Source: Desulfosoma caldarium (GTDB lineage: Bacteria; Desulfobacterota; Syntrophobacteria; Syntrophobacterales; DSM-9756). Taken from it: a stretch of 64,000 nucleotides of DNA. The translations under genes and the position numbers were made by a program. The stretch lies in NCBI RefSeq assembly GCF_003751385.1, contig NZ_RJVA01000010.1, positions 124,001-188,000 of the forward strand, written 5' to 3'. Of the stretch, positions 8,225-16,770 are shown piece after piece; position 1 is the stretch's first letter; each line of letters begins with the position of its first letter. Under the pieces are notes generated by a model, which made no database searches, was not told the origin of the DNA, and saw only the letters and a list, made by a program, of their open reading frames with translations.

Positions 8225-9973
8225 ATGCTTCTTGATGCTCGCATCACCTTGCAAGACTGTTTCAAAACCTTTCGGCATGACCAGGAAAAGGCCAGGAATC
8301 CTCAAGACACGGTACGGTGGGTTCGCCAGCGCTTGGAAAATCTGCAAATGGATATTCTGGCCAAGACCCTGCGCATTGACTCCGGGCGGCTAGACATTCC
8401 CGTCTACCTTAGCCTGTGCGGTTCCGATGCCTCGCCTCTGACCGGCACCAAAAAACAGATGGGCAAAGGAGCGACGCCGGCCCAGGCTGAAGCCAGCGCC
8501 CTTATGGAACTCATGGAACGGTTCAGCTTTTTTTCCTTCATCCATGCCCAAAGGTTCCTGAGGGCTTCCATGAAAACCCTGCACGGCCCCTTTACGCCAC
8601 CTGAGCGGCTTCTTCAGGCTGTCCATGATCAGGCGACTCCTCTCACTCGTGTGCGCACTTTTCTCGAAACCTGCCCTCTGCGCTGGGTTCCCGCCCGAAA
8701 CTTTACGGAGGAGCAGGATGAATGGGTCCCCATCGATTGGTTCTATCTCATCAACGAATACAACGGCCCCGCGGCAGGAAACACTCTGGAAGAGGCCTTA
8801 TTGCAGGGCTTGTGCGAAGTAGTGGAACGGCATGTGGGGTCGGTGATATCCCATGAGCGCCGCGTCACACCCGCTATTGATCTTCAGAGTGTCCAGGATG
8901 AGGCAGCCGTGGAATTGCTGCAAAAGTTTCAGCGGTGCGGCATTCGTCTGTTCGTTCACGATTTTTCCTTGGACACGGGCATTCCCACAGTGGGGGTTTT
9001 GGCCTATGATCCCAAAACATTTCCCCAACGCAGTGAAATCATCTTTACCGCCGGCACCACGTCCCATCCCGCAAAATCCCTGTGCCGCGCTCTAACAGAA
9101 GTGGCTCAGCTGGCCGGAGATTTTGAAAACCGCACCACTTACAGGCCCACTTTGCCCAAGTACGCCTCCCTTCAAGAAGCCAGATATCTTATGGAATCCG
9201 ACCGCACGGTGCCCCTGAAAGCCCTGCCCGATGTGAGTCACGATAACCTTCGGGTGGAAATTGAGCAGGCCGTGCAGAGCTTATCCCGGCTGGGCTTGCC
9301 CGTCCTGGCGGTCAATGTGACCCATGAAGCTCTGCAGATTCCCTGCGTGTACGTGATCATTCCTGGAGCGCACTTCTTGGAGCACACGCGCCAGACGGAT
9401 TTTGCGCAACACATGGCCCGAACGATCCTTCGAAGCCTTGAACCCAAAGAGGCGCTGTCACACCTGCGCCGTCTCGCAGAACTTTTTGGGCCGCGCTTCG
9501 ACCTCACCTTTTTTACGGCCCATGCCCTGGAACGATTGGAACAGTTTGAAGAAGCTCTGGCTCTCTTTCAACGCTCCCTCACCGAGAAGCCCGACCCGAA
9601 GGAAGTCGCCAGCATCCATGTCCATATCGCTTCGTGCCACAAGGAACTCGGCCGCTACGAGAAGGCGCTGGACGCTTTGAACGAAGCGGAAAAATGGAAT
9701 CCCACGCTTAAGGAGATTTACAATCTCAAAGGGTTTTGTTTCTATCGACTCAAGAAACACATGCAGGCTATTGAAGCCTTTGAAAAAGCCATCGACATCG
9801 ACCCGGGATCCGCCATCGATTACGCCAACATCGGATCCAACTTAAGAGAGCTGGGGCATTTTCAGGAAGCTCTGCGCCTGTACGAAATGGCTTTGGAACT
9901 GGATCCCACCCTGGATTTTGCCCGAGACAATGTGCACCGATTGCGTGCAAAGCTTGCCGTCGAAGTTCAATAA
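8225..9973 (+). CDS. YcaO domain protein with C-terminal TPR repeats
   Basis: YcaO enzymes use ATP to activate backbone amides, making azolines or thioamides in peptides and proteins. The YcaO core spans about residues 55-400: SALMELMERFS (Ser91, Glu95, Glu98, Arg99), the AAGNTLEEALLQGLCEVVERH segment (183-203) and TEVAQ (Glu292, Gln295) are the ATP/Mg-binding signatures. Residues about 430-575 form around four TPR units (for example YEKALDALNEAEKWNP, MQAIEAFEKAIDIDP). E. coli YcaO has similar length and is linked to RimO-dependent S12 methylthiolation. No cyclodehydratase partner, dehydrogenase or precursor peptide is adjacent, so the substrate is unknown. GGAG six bases before the start supports ATG 8225. 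Confidence 0.9.
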   Translation: MLLDARITLQDCFKTFRHDQEKARNPQDTVRWVRQRLENLQMDILAKTLRIDSGRLDIPVYLSLCGSDASPLTGTKKQMGKGATPAQAEASALMELMERFSFFSFIHAQRFLRASMKTLHGPFTPPERLLQAVHDQATPLTRVRTFLETCPLRWVPARNFTEEQDEWVPIDWFYLINEYNGPAAGNTLEEALLQGLCEVVERHVGSVISHERRVTPAIDLQSVQDEAAVELLQKFQRCGIRLFVHDFSLDTGIPTVGVLAYDPKTFPQRSEIIFTAGTTSHPAKSLCRALTEVAQLAGDFENRTTYRPTLPKYASLQEARYLMESDRTVPLKALPDVSHDNLRVEIEQAVQSLSRLGLPVLAVNVTHEALQIPCVYVIIPGAHFLEHTRQTDFAQHMARTILRSLEPKEALSHLRRLAELFGPRFDLTFFTAHALERLEQFEEALALFQRSLTEKPDPKEVASIHVHIASCHKELGRYEKALDALNEAEKWNPTLKEIYNLKGFCFYRLKKHMQAIEAFEKAIDIDPGSAIDYANIGSNLRELGHFQEALRLYEMALELDPTLDFARDNVHRLRAKLAVEVQ

Positions 9974-10056
9974 CAAAGGCGATGCCCTGCCAAGGGCCGT
10001 GAATTTGTGTGCAACCCAATGGGCTGGGTCGCTGCGAGATTCTCGTGGTTTCTTTT

Positions 10057-12771
10057 CTAACGAACATGCTGCCGAAAGGGCAGCGGCTTCGAGAGCACTT
10101 CCACGGGCTTTTCGGGAACCGTGCGGACCACAAGCCGGTCTTTGAGCAGTTCCTGGGCGAGTGCTCGCACGTCGTGTGCCGTCACCGAACGCACCAGGTC
10201 CGGGTATCGCAGGGCATAGTCGTATCCTAAGCCGAGCACTTCGTTGACCGCGGCGCTTCGCGCTTGGGCTTCCAAACTTTCCAATTCCAGCACGTGCATG
10301 GTGATGACCATGTCCTTGGCCCGCTGCAACTCTTCTTCAGAAATGGGTTCCCGCATGATGCGGTCCAAATGTTCGTGTATAATGGATTCCACCTGCCGTG
10401 CGTTTTTCAGCGTGGTTTGCGTGATCACGCCGAAGTATCCCGCACGATACCCACTGAAGGGAAAAGCGTGCACCACATACACCAGGTCCTTGTCGCCACC
10501 GCGTAAGGCGCTGTGCAACCGCCCGCCGGGATACCCAATGCCGGACAATACGGCATCCAGAACATCCAGAACCACAACACGAGGATCATGAAGATCGAGC
10601 CCTCGAGCACCCACAAAAAGCCCCAGGGACGTCTTGTCGCTGGTTTTTTCCACCACGCGCATTTCTTCAACAGCCAAAGTCTCCGCATCCACCGCGGGCA
10701 TGGCAAAAGGTCCGGTGGAAGGCCATGGCCCAAAAGCCTTTTTGATCAGCGGAATCACTTGATCCGTCCGAAAATCCCCGTAGATTGCCAAAACCGCCCG
10801 CTGCGGTACGACCATTTTGGCGTAGAAACGTTGCAAAATGTCCCGGGTGATGCCCTGGACGGAAGCTTCCGTCCCGAGAATATCGTGGCGATAGGGATGG
10901 TTTTGAAAATAGTTTTTCTTAAACAGGCGCATCAGTTCCGTTTGCCAGTTTTCATCCTGCTTCTTGATGGCCAGGAGCGTTTCCTGCTTTTTTTTCTCCA
11001 CTTCCGTCGAAGGAAACACGGGATGGAGAACCACATCCGACATGACATCCACGGCCAGGGCAAGGTCTTCCTTCAGCACCTTGGCGGCCACGAAGTAGGT
11101 GTTGTATTGGGATCCACTGGCAAGGCTTCCCCCTACCGATTCCAAGGCCTGGGCAATTTCCAGCTTGCTGCGCTTTTGGGTTCCGGCCGTGAGCAAAGAG
11201 GCCGTCATGGCGGCATAGCCTTCTTCTTCGGGGCTTTCCAGAAGCACGCCCCCAATACCGTAGAGTTGCAGTGTAACGAAGGGAAATCGGTGATCTTCCT
11301 TGAGAATCACGCGAAGACCGTTGTCCAACCTGATGCGCTGGGCGGCCGAGGGAATGGCCGCCGTGGCGGCCGCACTGCTGGCCTCCGTTGCCGCCTCGGT
11401 TCCGCTCGACGCACCCTGCGGGACGACGGCGGCAACCGTCATGGCGGATTCCACCAAATAACGGCGCGCCACACGGAGCACGTCTTCCTTGCGCACGCGC
11501 CGAATCCTTTCTGCATACCGGTCCTCGAAGTAGGGATCGCCCGTGTCCAGGTAGGACGAACCCAACGAGGCGGCCATTTTTTCGGTGGTTTCCTTGCCAA
11601 AGACGTGGGAGGCGATCACTTTCTTTTTGGCCTTTTCCAATTCCGTCTCACTTACCCCGCCCTCCTGCACTTTACGAATCTCGTCCTTGAGCCCCTCAAG
11701 GACCTCGGGCCAATGCTGCGGGGCAAGGGTCATGGACACCACGAACTGACCAGGCACAAAGGCCGGCGTCCAATTGAAGGCTTGCACATAAAGCACGCTT
11801 TGGTCCCGCTCCTTGAGCCTCTGGTACAAGCGGCTCGTGCGACCTTCGCCCAAAACAATGGCCAGTACATCCAAAGCGTAAAGGTCATCGTGACTCAAGG
11901 CCACCGAACGAAATCCCACCATGGCTTGCACCATGCGCGCCAGGGGGAGGCTTTTTTCCGCCCATCGGGATCCCGTGGGAGGGGGTTCCAGCGGCAGGAC
12001 GTTCAAGTTCCAGCGAGTGCGCCCTGCGTGCGCCGTCTTTTCTCCCACAAAAGCGATCACTTCTTGAGGATCCACGCGCCCGGCCACTGCCAGCACCATG
12101 TTTTGGGGCTGGTATCGGGACGAGTAGTACTGAATCAGGTCTTCGCGGGTGGTTTGCACGAAAAGGTCTTCATACCCGATGACCGGATGCCTGGCAGGAT
12201 GCACGGCGTAGGCCGTTTTCATGAAGAGCTTCCAAAGCTCTCTTTGCGGGTTGTTTTCCCCCATCTTGAATTCTTGCTGAATGACGGCCTTTTCGCGGGC
12301 TACCTGCGACGCGTCCACCGTGCATTCGGTCACGTAAGACAAAAGCAAATCCAGAGCGTCGCGCCAGTGAGGCGCTCCGGTGGTGATGTAATAGACCGTT
12401 CGATCGTGGCTCGTATAAGCGTTGGTCGCCCCTCCGAGCTTCTCCAAGCGGTCTCGAGCCTCTTCCTCCGTAAACGACGCGGTGGACCCCCCGGACACCA
12501 CATGTTCCAAATAATGGGACAGACCGGCACCCATTTTGTCGCCTTCGTAAATGGATCCGGCTCGAACAAAGACCTTGGCCGCCACCACATCGGTGTCGTC
12601 ACGAGGGCGAATCAGCACGGTTAGGCCGTTGCGCAAGACGACAAAGACGTCTTTGTCCTTCGATGGAAGCCTTTGTTCCACAAAGGATTCCGGCGTCGAT
12701 GACGCCACGACCGTGTGGGGAGACGTCCATACCCCCAGGCCCAAAAGCCACAGTGCGAACAGAAAGCGCAT
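10057..12771 (-). CDS. Exported double-domain M16 (insulinase-like) metallopeptidase
   Basis: A 904-residue zinc peptidase made of two M16 halves. The start at 12771 gives a clear signal peptide (MRFLFALWLLGLGVWT, cleavage near VVAS), so it acts in the periplasm. The first half has the inverted zinc motif HYLEH and a downstream Glu region (REKAVIQQEF); the second half (from about residue 470) has no HxxEH (AAMTASLLTAGT at that place), so it is the usual inactive partner. It resembles PqqL/Zn-protease pairs fused in one chain. The frame remains open upstream to 13218, but that part is low-quality and lacks a ribosome site. It converges with the YcaO gene. Confidence 0.92.
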   Translation of the reverse strand: MRFLFALWLLGLGVWTSPHTVVASSTPESFVEQRLPSKDKDVFVVLRNGLTVLIRPRDDTDVVAAKVFVRAGSIYEGDKMGAGLSHYLEHVVSGGSTASFTEEEARDRLEKLGGATNAYTSHDRTVYYITTGAPHWRDALDLLLSYVTECTVDASQVAREKAVIQQEFKMGENNPQRELWKLFMKTAYAVHPARHPVIGYEDLFVQTTREDLIQYYSSRYQPQNMVLAVAGRVDPQEVIAFVGEKTAHAGRTRWNLNVLPLEPPPTGSRWAEKSLPLARMVQAMVGFRSVALSHDDLYALDVLAIVLGEGRTSRLYQRLKERDQSVLYVQAFNWTPAFVPGQFVVSMTLAPQHWPEVLEGLKDEIRKVQEGGVSETELEKAKKKVIASHVFGKETTEKMAASLGSSYLDTGDPYFEDRYAERIRRVRKEDVLRVARRYLVESAMTVAAVVPQGASSGTEAATEASSAAATAAIPSAAQRIRLDNGLRVILKEDHRFPFVTLQLYGIGGVLLESPEEEGYAAMTASLLTAGTQKRSKLEIAQALESVGGSLASGSQYNTYFVAAKVLKEDLALAVDVMSDVVLHPVFPSTEVEKKKQETLLAIKKQDENWQTELMRLFKKNYFQNHPYRHDILGTEASVQGITRDILQRFYAKMVVPQRAVLAIYGDFRTDQVIPLIKKAFGPWPSTGPFAMPAVDAETLAVEEMRVVEKTSDKTSLGLFVGARGLDLHDPRVVVLDVLDAVLSGIGYPGGRLHSALRGGDKDLVYVVHAFPFSGYRAGYFGVITQTTLKNARQVESIIHEHLDRIMREPISEEELQRAKDMVITMHVLELESLEAQARSAAVNEVLGLGYDYALRYPDLVRSVTAHDVRALAQELLKDRLVVRTVPEKPVEVLSKPLPFRQHVR

Positions 12772-13247
12772 TCCAAGAGCGGAACATCTTTGGGCGATTG
12801 GATGAACACTTTTTTCCCAGCACCATGGGCCTTTGAGGCGCCCTTCAGCACGCCATGGCGTCGCGGCTCGTATCCATGACGCCCCGGAGACCATGTCTTT
12901 TCGGCCCGGCACGTCGGAGCCTCGGGGGCAGCCACAGGGCCCAACCATGCTCTTTTCGGGCGCGCGTGTCACGGTTTTGTTTTCAAATTCCCTTCTCTCG
13001 TGGACGTCCGTTTGTTCGGAATCCCGGGCGTCTCGCACGTTGGTCCTGCGGGGTAAATCTTCACGGTTTGTAGTCATAAGCCCTGCGGACCCGTCTCTCG
13101 ATGGATTGCTTAAAAATTGCCGCCTCACGTCACACCTCTGCGCATGCGGGCCGGTCATGGAGTCATGGATGGAACAGGGATCATGGGGTTGCAAGAGTCC
13201 ACGAAGGCAGGCGGGCATTTTTTCAAGGACTATGGCCCTTGATCGAG
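12772..13247 (-). other. 476-base stretch without a recognised gene
   Basis: The minus-strand frame of the M16 peptidase stays open here and a plus-strand frame runs 12833-13504, but neither translation shows recognisable domains, hydrophobic patterns or a ribosome site, and both are rich in Arg, Gly, Ser and Pro as expected of non-coding GC-rich DNA. It probably contains the promoter and leader of the peptidase gene. I found no confident -10/-35 pair or RNA gene. Confidence 0.5.
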
Positions 13248-13448
13248 TTATCCATCGCTGTTTTGCAGCTCTTCAAGGATCCAGCGAATCTTTGCCTCGT
13301 CTCGCATATCTTCGGGTTTTTCCTGCTCGATGCGCAAAAGGTCTTCCAGTTCTAAACGCCTTCTTTCACGAAACCCGGAAACGTCCTTTCGAAAATGGCG
13401 TTGAGCCATTTGCGCCGATTTTTCGTATTCTTTTTCCCAGTCATTCAT
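13248..13448 (-). CDS. Small charged helical protein, unknown
   Basis: A 66-residue protein, almost entirely charged and predicted helical, with runs such as KEYEKSAQMAQRHF, FRERRRLELEDLLRIEQEK and MRDEAKIRWILEELQ. It has no cysteines, signal peptide or membrane segment. GAGAGG lies about 12 bases before ATG 13448, a slightly long but usable spacing. It precedes the M16 peptidase gene by about 480 bases on the same strand. I do not recognise a family; the amphipathic composition, unlike the surrounding frames, is the reason for calling it a gene. Confidence 0.6.
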   Translation of the reverse strand: MNDWEKEYEKSAQMAQRHFRKDVSGFRERRRLELEDLLRIEQEKPEDMRDEAKIRWILEELQNSDG

Positions 13449-13546
13449 GTTCAGTTTCTACCTCTCAGCCGATTTTTTCAGAGGCACAATGCGCTTTCGC
13501 ATGAAAACCCTCTGTCTTTTCCGCGGCGTTTATGAACGGGCCCTGG

Positions 13547-14407
13547 CTATGAAGTCAAGGTTCTTCTCACCACTCCACGCCTTGGCCTTAAAAAAGGGGT
13601 TTTAAAAACATGTGGCATGCTCTGGAGCAAGGCCCAAAAGGCAATGCGGTGCCGATCGCGTCTTTCCCCTTTATGTTGCATAAACGGAGGCGGCCTTTGA
13701 AGACCTTCAAAAAAGACCTTCGGGCTGCCATCGAGGCGCCCCCAGCACACCACTGCCTCGTCGATGTGCGCCGTTTGGCACACCTTAAGGCTGAACCTCA
13801 GAAGTTCTTCTTCGGGGTCGGTTTGGAAAACCGCAACCCACGGGAGCCATAGCGGCTCATCCACACCGTTCCATATCCCGGTTCTTCGGGCCACCACCAT
13901 GCTGCAGGCCACCCAGACCTCATCCCGCCATCGGTAAGGCGCCCAATCCATGACCATCCATGGGTCTTTGAGCGATGCCGCGGCGGCATGCCACTCCCGC
14001 CACGATTTCACCAAGACAACGGGATCCTTGTGGGAATGAGGTCCCGCCACACGAAAGGGAAGCGAAAATCGCAAAGGAACGTCGCGCTTTACTTTTTTCC
14101 CATATCCTACGCGCGCTTGCACCCTGGGAAGGTTCAGAAACGCAGCGAGGATCCATTGCTGCGGGCGCCACCGCTGATACCGATAGGTCGCTGCGGAAGG
14201 AAAGCATCGGCATCCGCCCGCTTCCAGGACATCGGCGAACCGCACGGTGGGAAAAAGCACGCAACGGGCTTCTCGAAGCAGCCGCCTTTCCTCTGTGGAA
14301 TAGTCTCCCAGAGTCGGCCTCACACCCAGGGTCAAGACTCGGGAATCGTCCCTGAGGAAAGGAGCCAGAGCCACAAAGGACACTTGCTGCAGATTGTCGT
14401 CCGCCAC
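13547..14407 (-). CDS. Divergent ATP-grasp (RimK-like) homologue, probably degenerate
   Basis: A 286-residue soluble protein. Its first third resembles deltaproteobacterial RimK-type ATP-grasp ligases: VLTLGVRPTLGDYSTEE, a VLFPTVRFADVLEAGG segment, FPSAATYRYQRW, then LNLPRVQARVGYGKK and FSLPFRVAGPHSHKDPVVLV. In functional relatives this last part carries an ATP-binding Lys followed by a Gly-rich loop; here the Gly-rich loop is absent and the metal-binding Glu/Asn residues near the C-terminus (usually ExNxxxG) cannot be found, the region reading VFFEGLQRPPPF. I infer a pseudoenzyme or a strongly diverged ligase. It starts at GTG 14407, with GAGAG seven bases upstream, and lies in the same direction as the degenerate helicase gene upstream. 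Confidence 0.7.
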   Translation of the reverse strand: MADDNLQQVSFVALAPFLRDDSRVLTLGVRPTLGDYSTEERRLLREARCVLFPTVRFADVLEAGGCRCFPSAATYRYQRWRPQQWILAAFLNLPRVQARVGYGKKVKRDVPLRFSLPFRVAGPHSHKDPVVLVKSWREWHAAAASLKDPWMVMDWAPYRWRDEVWVACSMVVARRTGIWNGVDEPLWLPWVAVFQTDPEEELLRFSLKVCQTAHIDEAVVCWGRLDGSPKVFFEGLQRPPPFMQHKGERRDRHRIAFWALLQSMPHVFKTPFLRPRRGVVRRTLTS

Positions 14408-14549
14408 GGAGTTCTCTCACCTTTTCTCCACGGCACGTGGCGCCGCTCACGGCGGCCCTCATTCTCCAAAAATTGCCGAACCTAAGCGTGCACGGCTGCC
14501 GAGCCATGGGATCAAGAACTCGTCGCTGTTGCGTTTCGGCACGATGCCC

Positions 14550-16103
14550 TCAGTTACCACTGAGAAGCACGTCGGGGTGGACGCCGTAATTGTAGCTGCG
14601 CATACGGAAATAATTTTCGAAAAGACCGATCTTTTTATCCACGTAATCATAGATTTTGACACGCCGACCGTTGGACTCGACCGCCGAGCCGTCGCCAGCG
14701 TTGGCGCCGGATTGCATCAGAAGCGCACGCAGAGCCTGAGTCACATTTTTTTTGAAAAAGAGCGGCACGGCCAAGAACAGCGCCTCCATGGTCACGTGCC
14801 GATAGCAGCGCAAAAGGTCTTCGGCTTTCATGAGCACCACGGCAGGGCCTTGGGGAAAGCCATTCAGGCACGCGCAGACCTTATCGCCGTTTGCCTCGCC
14901 CTCCTCATCCGAGTCCCCTTCAGCTTCGTCTTCCCATTGGCACTCGGGAATAACCGCTTCGATGCCCCTCTGGCGCAACGCAGCCTGGAGCACGGCGTTG
15001 TGATCGTCGCCCCCGGAAACCACCACGAGAGGGCCTTCGGCGGCCTCCAATTCTACTTCAATGTCATTGGCGATGATGCGCGTCCGCTCTTCGTCGTTTA
15101 TCAGAGCCTGCAGCATGGGGTCATAGTCTTCACGAGTCTGGTATGGATAATCAAAGCCGGTGGCCCGGGCCACGACCTGGGCTCGAAGAATCCCCCTGCC
15201 TTCCCGCGCGTCCTGTTCATTGATCGTGTAGACCACGTCGCCCAAGTACAAATACACAAACCGAGACAGCAGAGCGTAGCGCTGCGTGGCGTTGCACAGT
15301 CCGAGAAGGTAGCGACTGTCGAAGTTGGGAATGAGCTGCGTGAGCACCTTGGCAGGGCTCCGTTGACATTCGTCCAGCACCACAAACCCCACGTGGTTCT
15401 TGACCCTTCGCCACACCTTCATCATCTCCGCCGTGTGGGCCACCGTAATGCGATTCCCCATCTTGTGCAGGCCCTGCACAAACAACCCGATCTCTTCCAA
15501 CGGAATCTGCAGGAAATTGACAATCTTGGTGAGCCATCCTTCCAAGAGGTCCATGCGAGGAATGAGCACCAAGGTGGGTTGTTTGCGCTGCGCAATGACA
15601 TAGAGGGCTATGACGGTCTTGCCGCTCTTATAGCCTCCCAGAAGCGTCGCCGCGTCGCGCTCAAGAATCTCTTCGGCCGCTTGAAGCTGATATTCCTTCA
15701 ACTGGCCGTGAAATTCCATGGGCACCGAATCCAACAGCCGTCGATTGTCAAAAATCTTGTACGGCTGCTGAAACTTGCGGCACAAATCCAAAAGCTGATC
15801 CAAAAAGCCACGCGGGGCCACATAGCTGGAGCCCATTTTGCGCAGGCAGTGAATCTGGGCGGGAATGCCCCCGATCCATTCCCCTCGCAAATGCCTCTGC
15901 TCATATTCCGGATTGGTAAAAACCAGCCGATCTTGTATCTTTCTTATGACCTGCGGAGATACATCGCCCACGGGAAAGCGAATCTGCTCGGCCACGTGAA
16001 TTTTGAGAAGCTTAGCCGCCACGGGACTGTCCCCACCCTCATGAACGTTATGGTAGCCACGGTAACCCTGGTCAACATATCGGAACGAATGAATTTTTCT
16101 CAT
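14550..16103 (-). CDS. SF2 (XPB/RAD25-like) helicase homologue with degenerate motor motifs
   Basis: A 517-residue protein built like an XPB-type SF2 helicase: an N-terminal recognition part (FTNPEYEQRHLRGEWIGGIP, VAPRGFLDQLLDL), motif I GGYKSGKT, motif Ia TLVLIPRMDLLEGW, motif II VVLDECQR (DECQ in place of DExH), motif III NATQRY (in place of SATPxR). In the second RecA domain the expected GxGxD-type motif V and QxxGRxxR motif VI are replaced by LLRCYRHVTMEALFL and VTQALRALLMQ, with an acidic insert (EDEAEGDSDEEGEANGD). The start at 16103 has AAGGAG 14 bases upstream; the frame extends to GTG 16226. ATP binding may remain; unwinding seems doubtful. Confidence 0.8.
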   Translation of the reverse strand: MRKIHSFRYVDQGYRGYHNVHEGGDSPVAAKLLKIHVAEQIRFPVGDVSPQVIRKIQDRLVFTNPEYEQRHLRGEWIGGIPAQIHCLRKMGSSYVAPRGFLDQLLDLCRKFQQPYKIFDNRRLLDSVPMEFHGQLKEYQLQAAEEILERDAATLLGGYKSGKTVIALYVIAQRKQPTLVLIPRMDLLEGWLTKIVNFLQIPLEEIGLFVQGLHKMGNRITVAHTAEMMKVWRRVKNHVGFVVLDECQRSPAKVLTQLIPNFDSRYLLGLCNATQRYALLSRFVYLYLGDVVYTINEQDAREGRGILRAQVVARATGFDYPYQTREDYDPMLQALINDEERTRIIANDIEVELEAAEGPLVVVSGGDDHNAVLQAALRQRGIEAVIPECQWEDEAEGDSDEEGEANGDKVCACLNGFPQGPAVVLMKAEDLLRCYRHVTMEALFLAVPLFFKKNVTQALRALLMQSGANAGDGSAVESNGRRVKIYDYVDKKIGLFENYFRMRSYNYGVHPDVLLSGN

Positions 16104-16303
16104 TTTGCAGCTCAGATCTCCTTGTGATGTCGACGGAATAACTGGAATTACATACCAAAAAGCTGTGAATTTGCAAGGCCAAGTCGCCGTGAGGAATTCA
16201 TCGCTACCCCCGTCGTGAATTTTCACTTATTTTAGTCACGCTCAACGCGTGTGTCACCCATGACGGCTTTTCCTTTTGACGATTCTTTGCACGGAGGCAT
16301 TTC

Positions 16304-16615
16304 ATGACACATTCCGCACCGTCCGCACTGGAAGAACTGGTTTCTCTGGCCAAAGACTACGACGCCAAACGCCGCCAGTTGGACGACCTGGCCCACGACC
16401 TGGCCTTTGACCTGCTTCTCCGGCACCTTCTCGTCTTTTCTGAAAGGGCAACCGACCGGTTTCGCGCCGCCCAACAGGTGTTGTTTGATCACCTTTCAAA
16501 GACCGAAGTCGACCCGGAAGCCATGGAAGCCGCTCGAACTCTGTGCCGATGCTTCGATGAAATACTCCTTCTTTTCCACAAACTGGCAGACCATACATCA
16601 GGGGTCACATCTTGA
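16304..16615 (+). CDS. Small helical protein, unknown
   Basis: A 103-residue protein preceded by a very good ribosome site (GGAGG, seven bases before ATG 16304). It is predicted mainly helical: SALEELVSLAKDYDAKRRQL, LAFDLLLRHLLVFSERAT and LCRCFDEILLLFHKLAD. There is no signal peptide or long membrane segment. It diverges from the helicase-like gene with about 200 bases between the starts, and converges on mltA. I do not recognise a family. A leucine-rich, four-helix-like arrangement is all that can be said. Confidence 0.75.
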   Translation: MTHSAPSALEELVSLAKDYDAKRRQLDDLAHDLAFDLLLRHLLVFSERATDRFRAAQQVLFDHLSKTEVDPEAMEAARTLCRCFDEILLLFHKLADHTSGVTS

Positions 16616-16748
16616 TTTATGCCATTGGAGTCAGCTCCTTAGGCCTCGAACAACCTTTGAGGCGCTGGACAGACAACTCCAGGCGTAGCCGCGGTGTAGG
16701 CTGCCAAACTTCATCGCGCCGTGTCCCACTTGGACAAAACCCGACGGG

Positions 16749-16768
16749 GCTCGTCTTCTTAGACGAGC
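16749..16768 (-). terminator. Hairpin just after mltA, weak terminator candidate
   Basis: Perfect 7-bp inverted repeat GCTCGTC (16749-16755) / GACGAGC (16762-16768) with a 6-base loop, beginning three bases after the mltA stop. On the minus strand it is followed about ten bases later by only four T residues, so it is a poor intrinsic terminator by itself. Confidence 0.4.
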
Positions 16769-16770
16769 GC

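Noticed and set aside
10513-12624. A 703-residue plus-strand frame opposite the M16 peptidase.
   Set aside because: It is an antisense shadow of a well-conserved coding frame in GC-rich DNA; no motifs, and rich in His, Arg and Gly as such shadows usually are.
12833-13504. A 223-residue plus-strand frame.
   Set aside because: No ribosome site, no domain, and it covers the small charged protein on the other strand.
14394-16127. A 577-residue plus-strand frame opposite the helicase-like gene.
   Set aside because: The minus frame has recognisable helicase motifs in order; the plus frame has none and no ribosome site.
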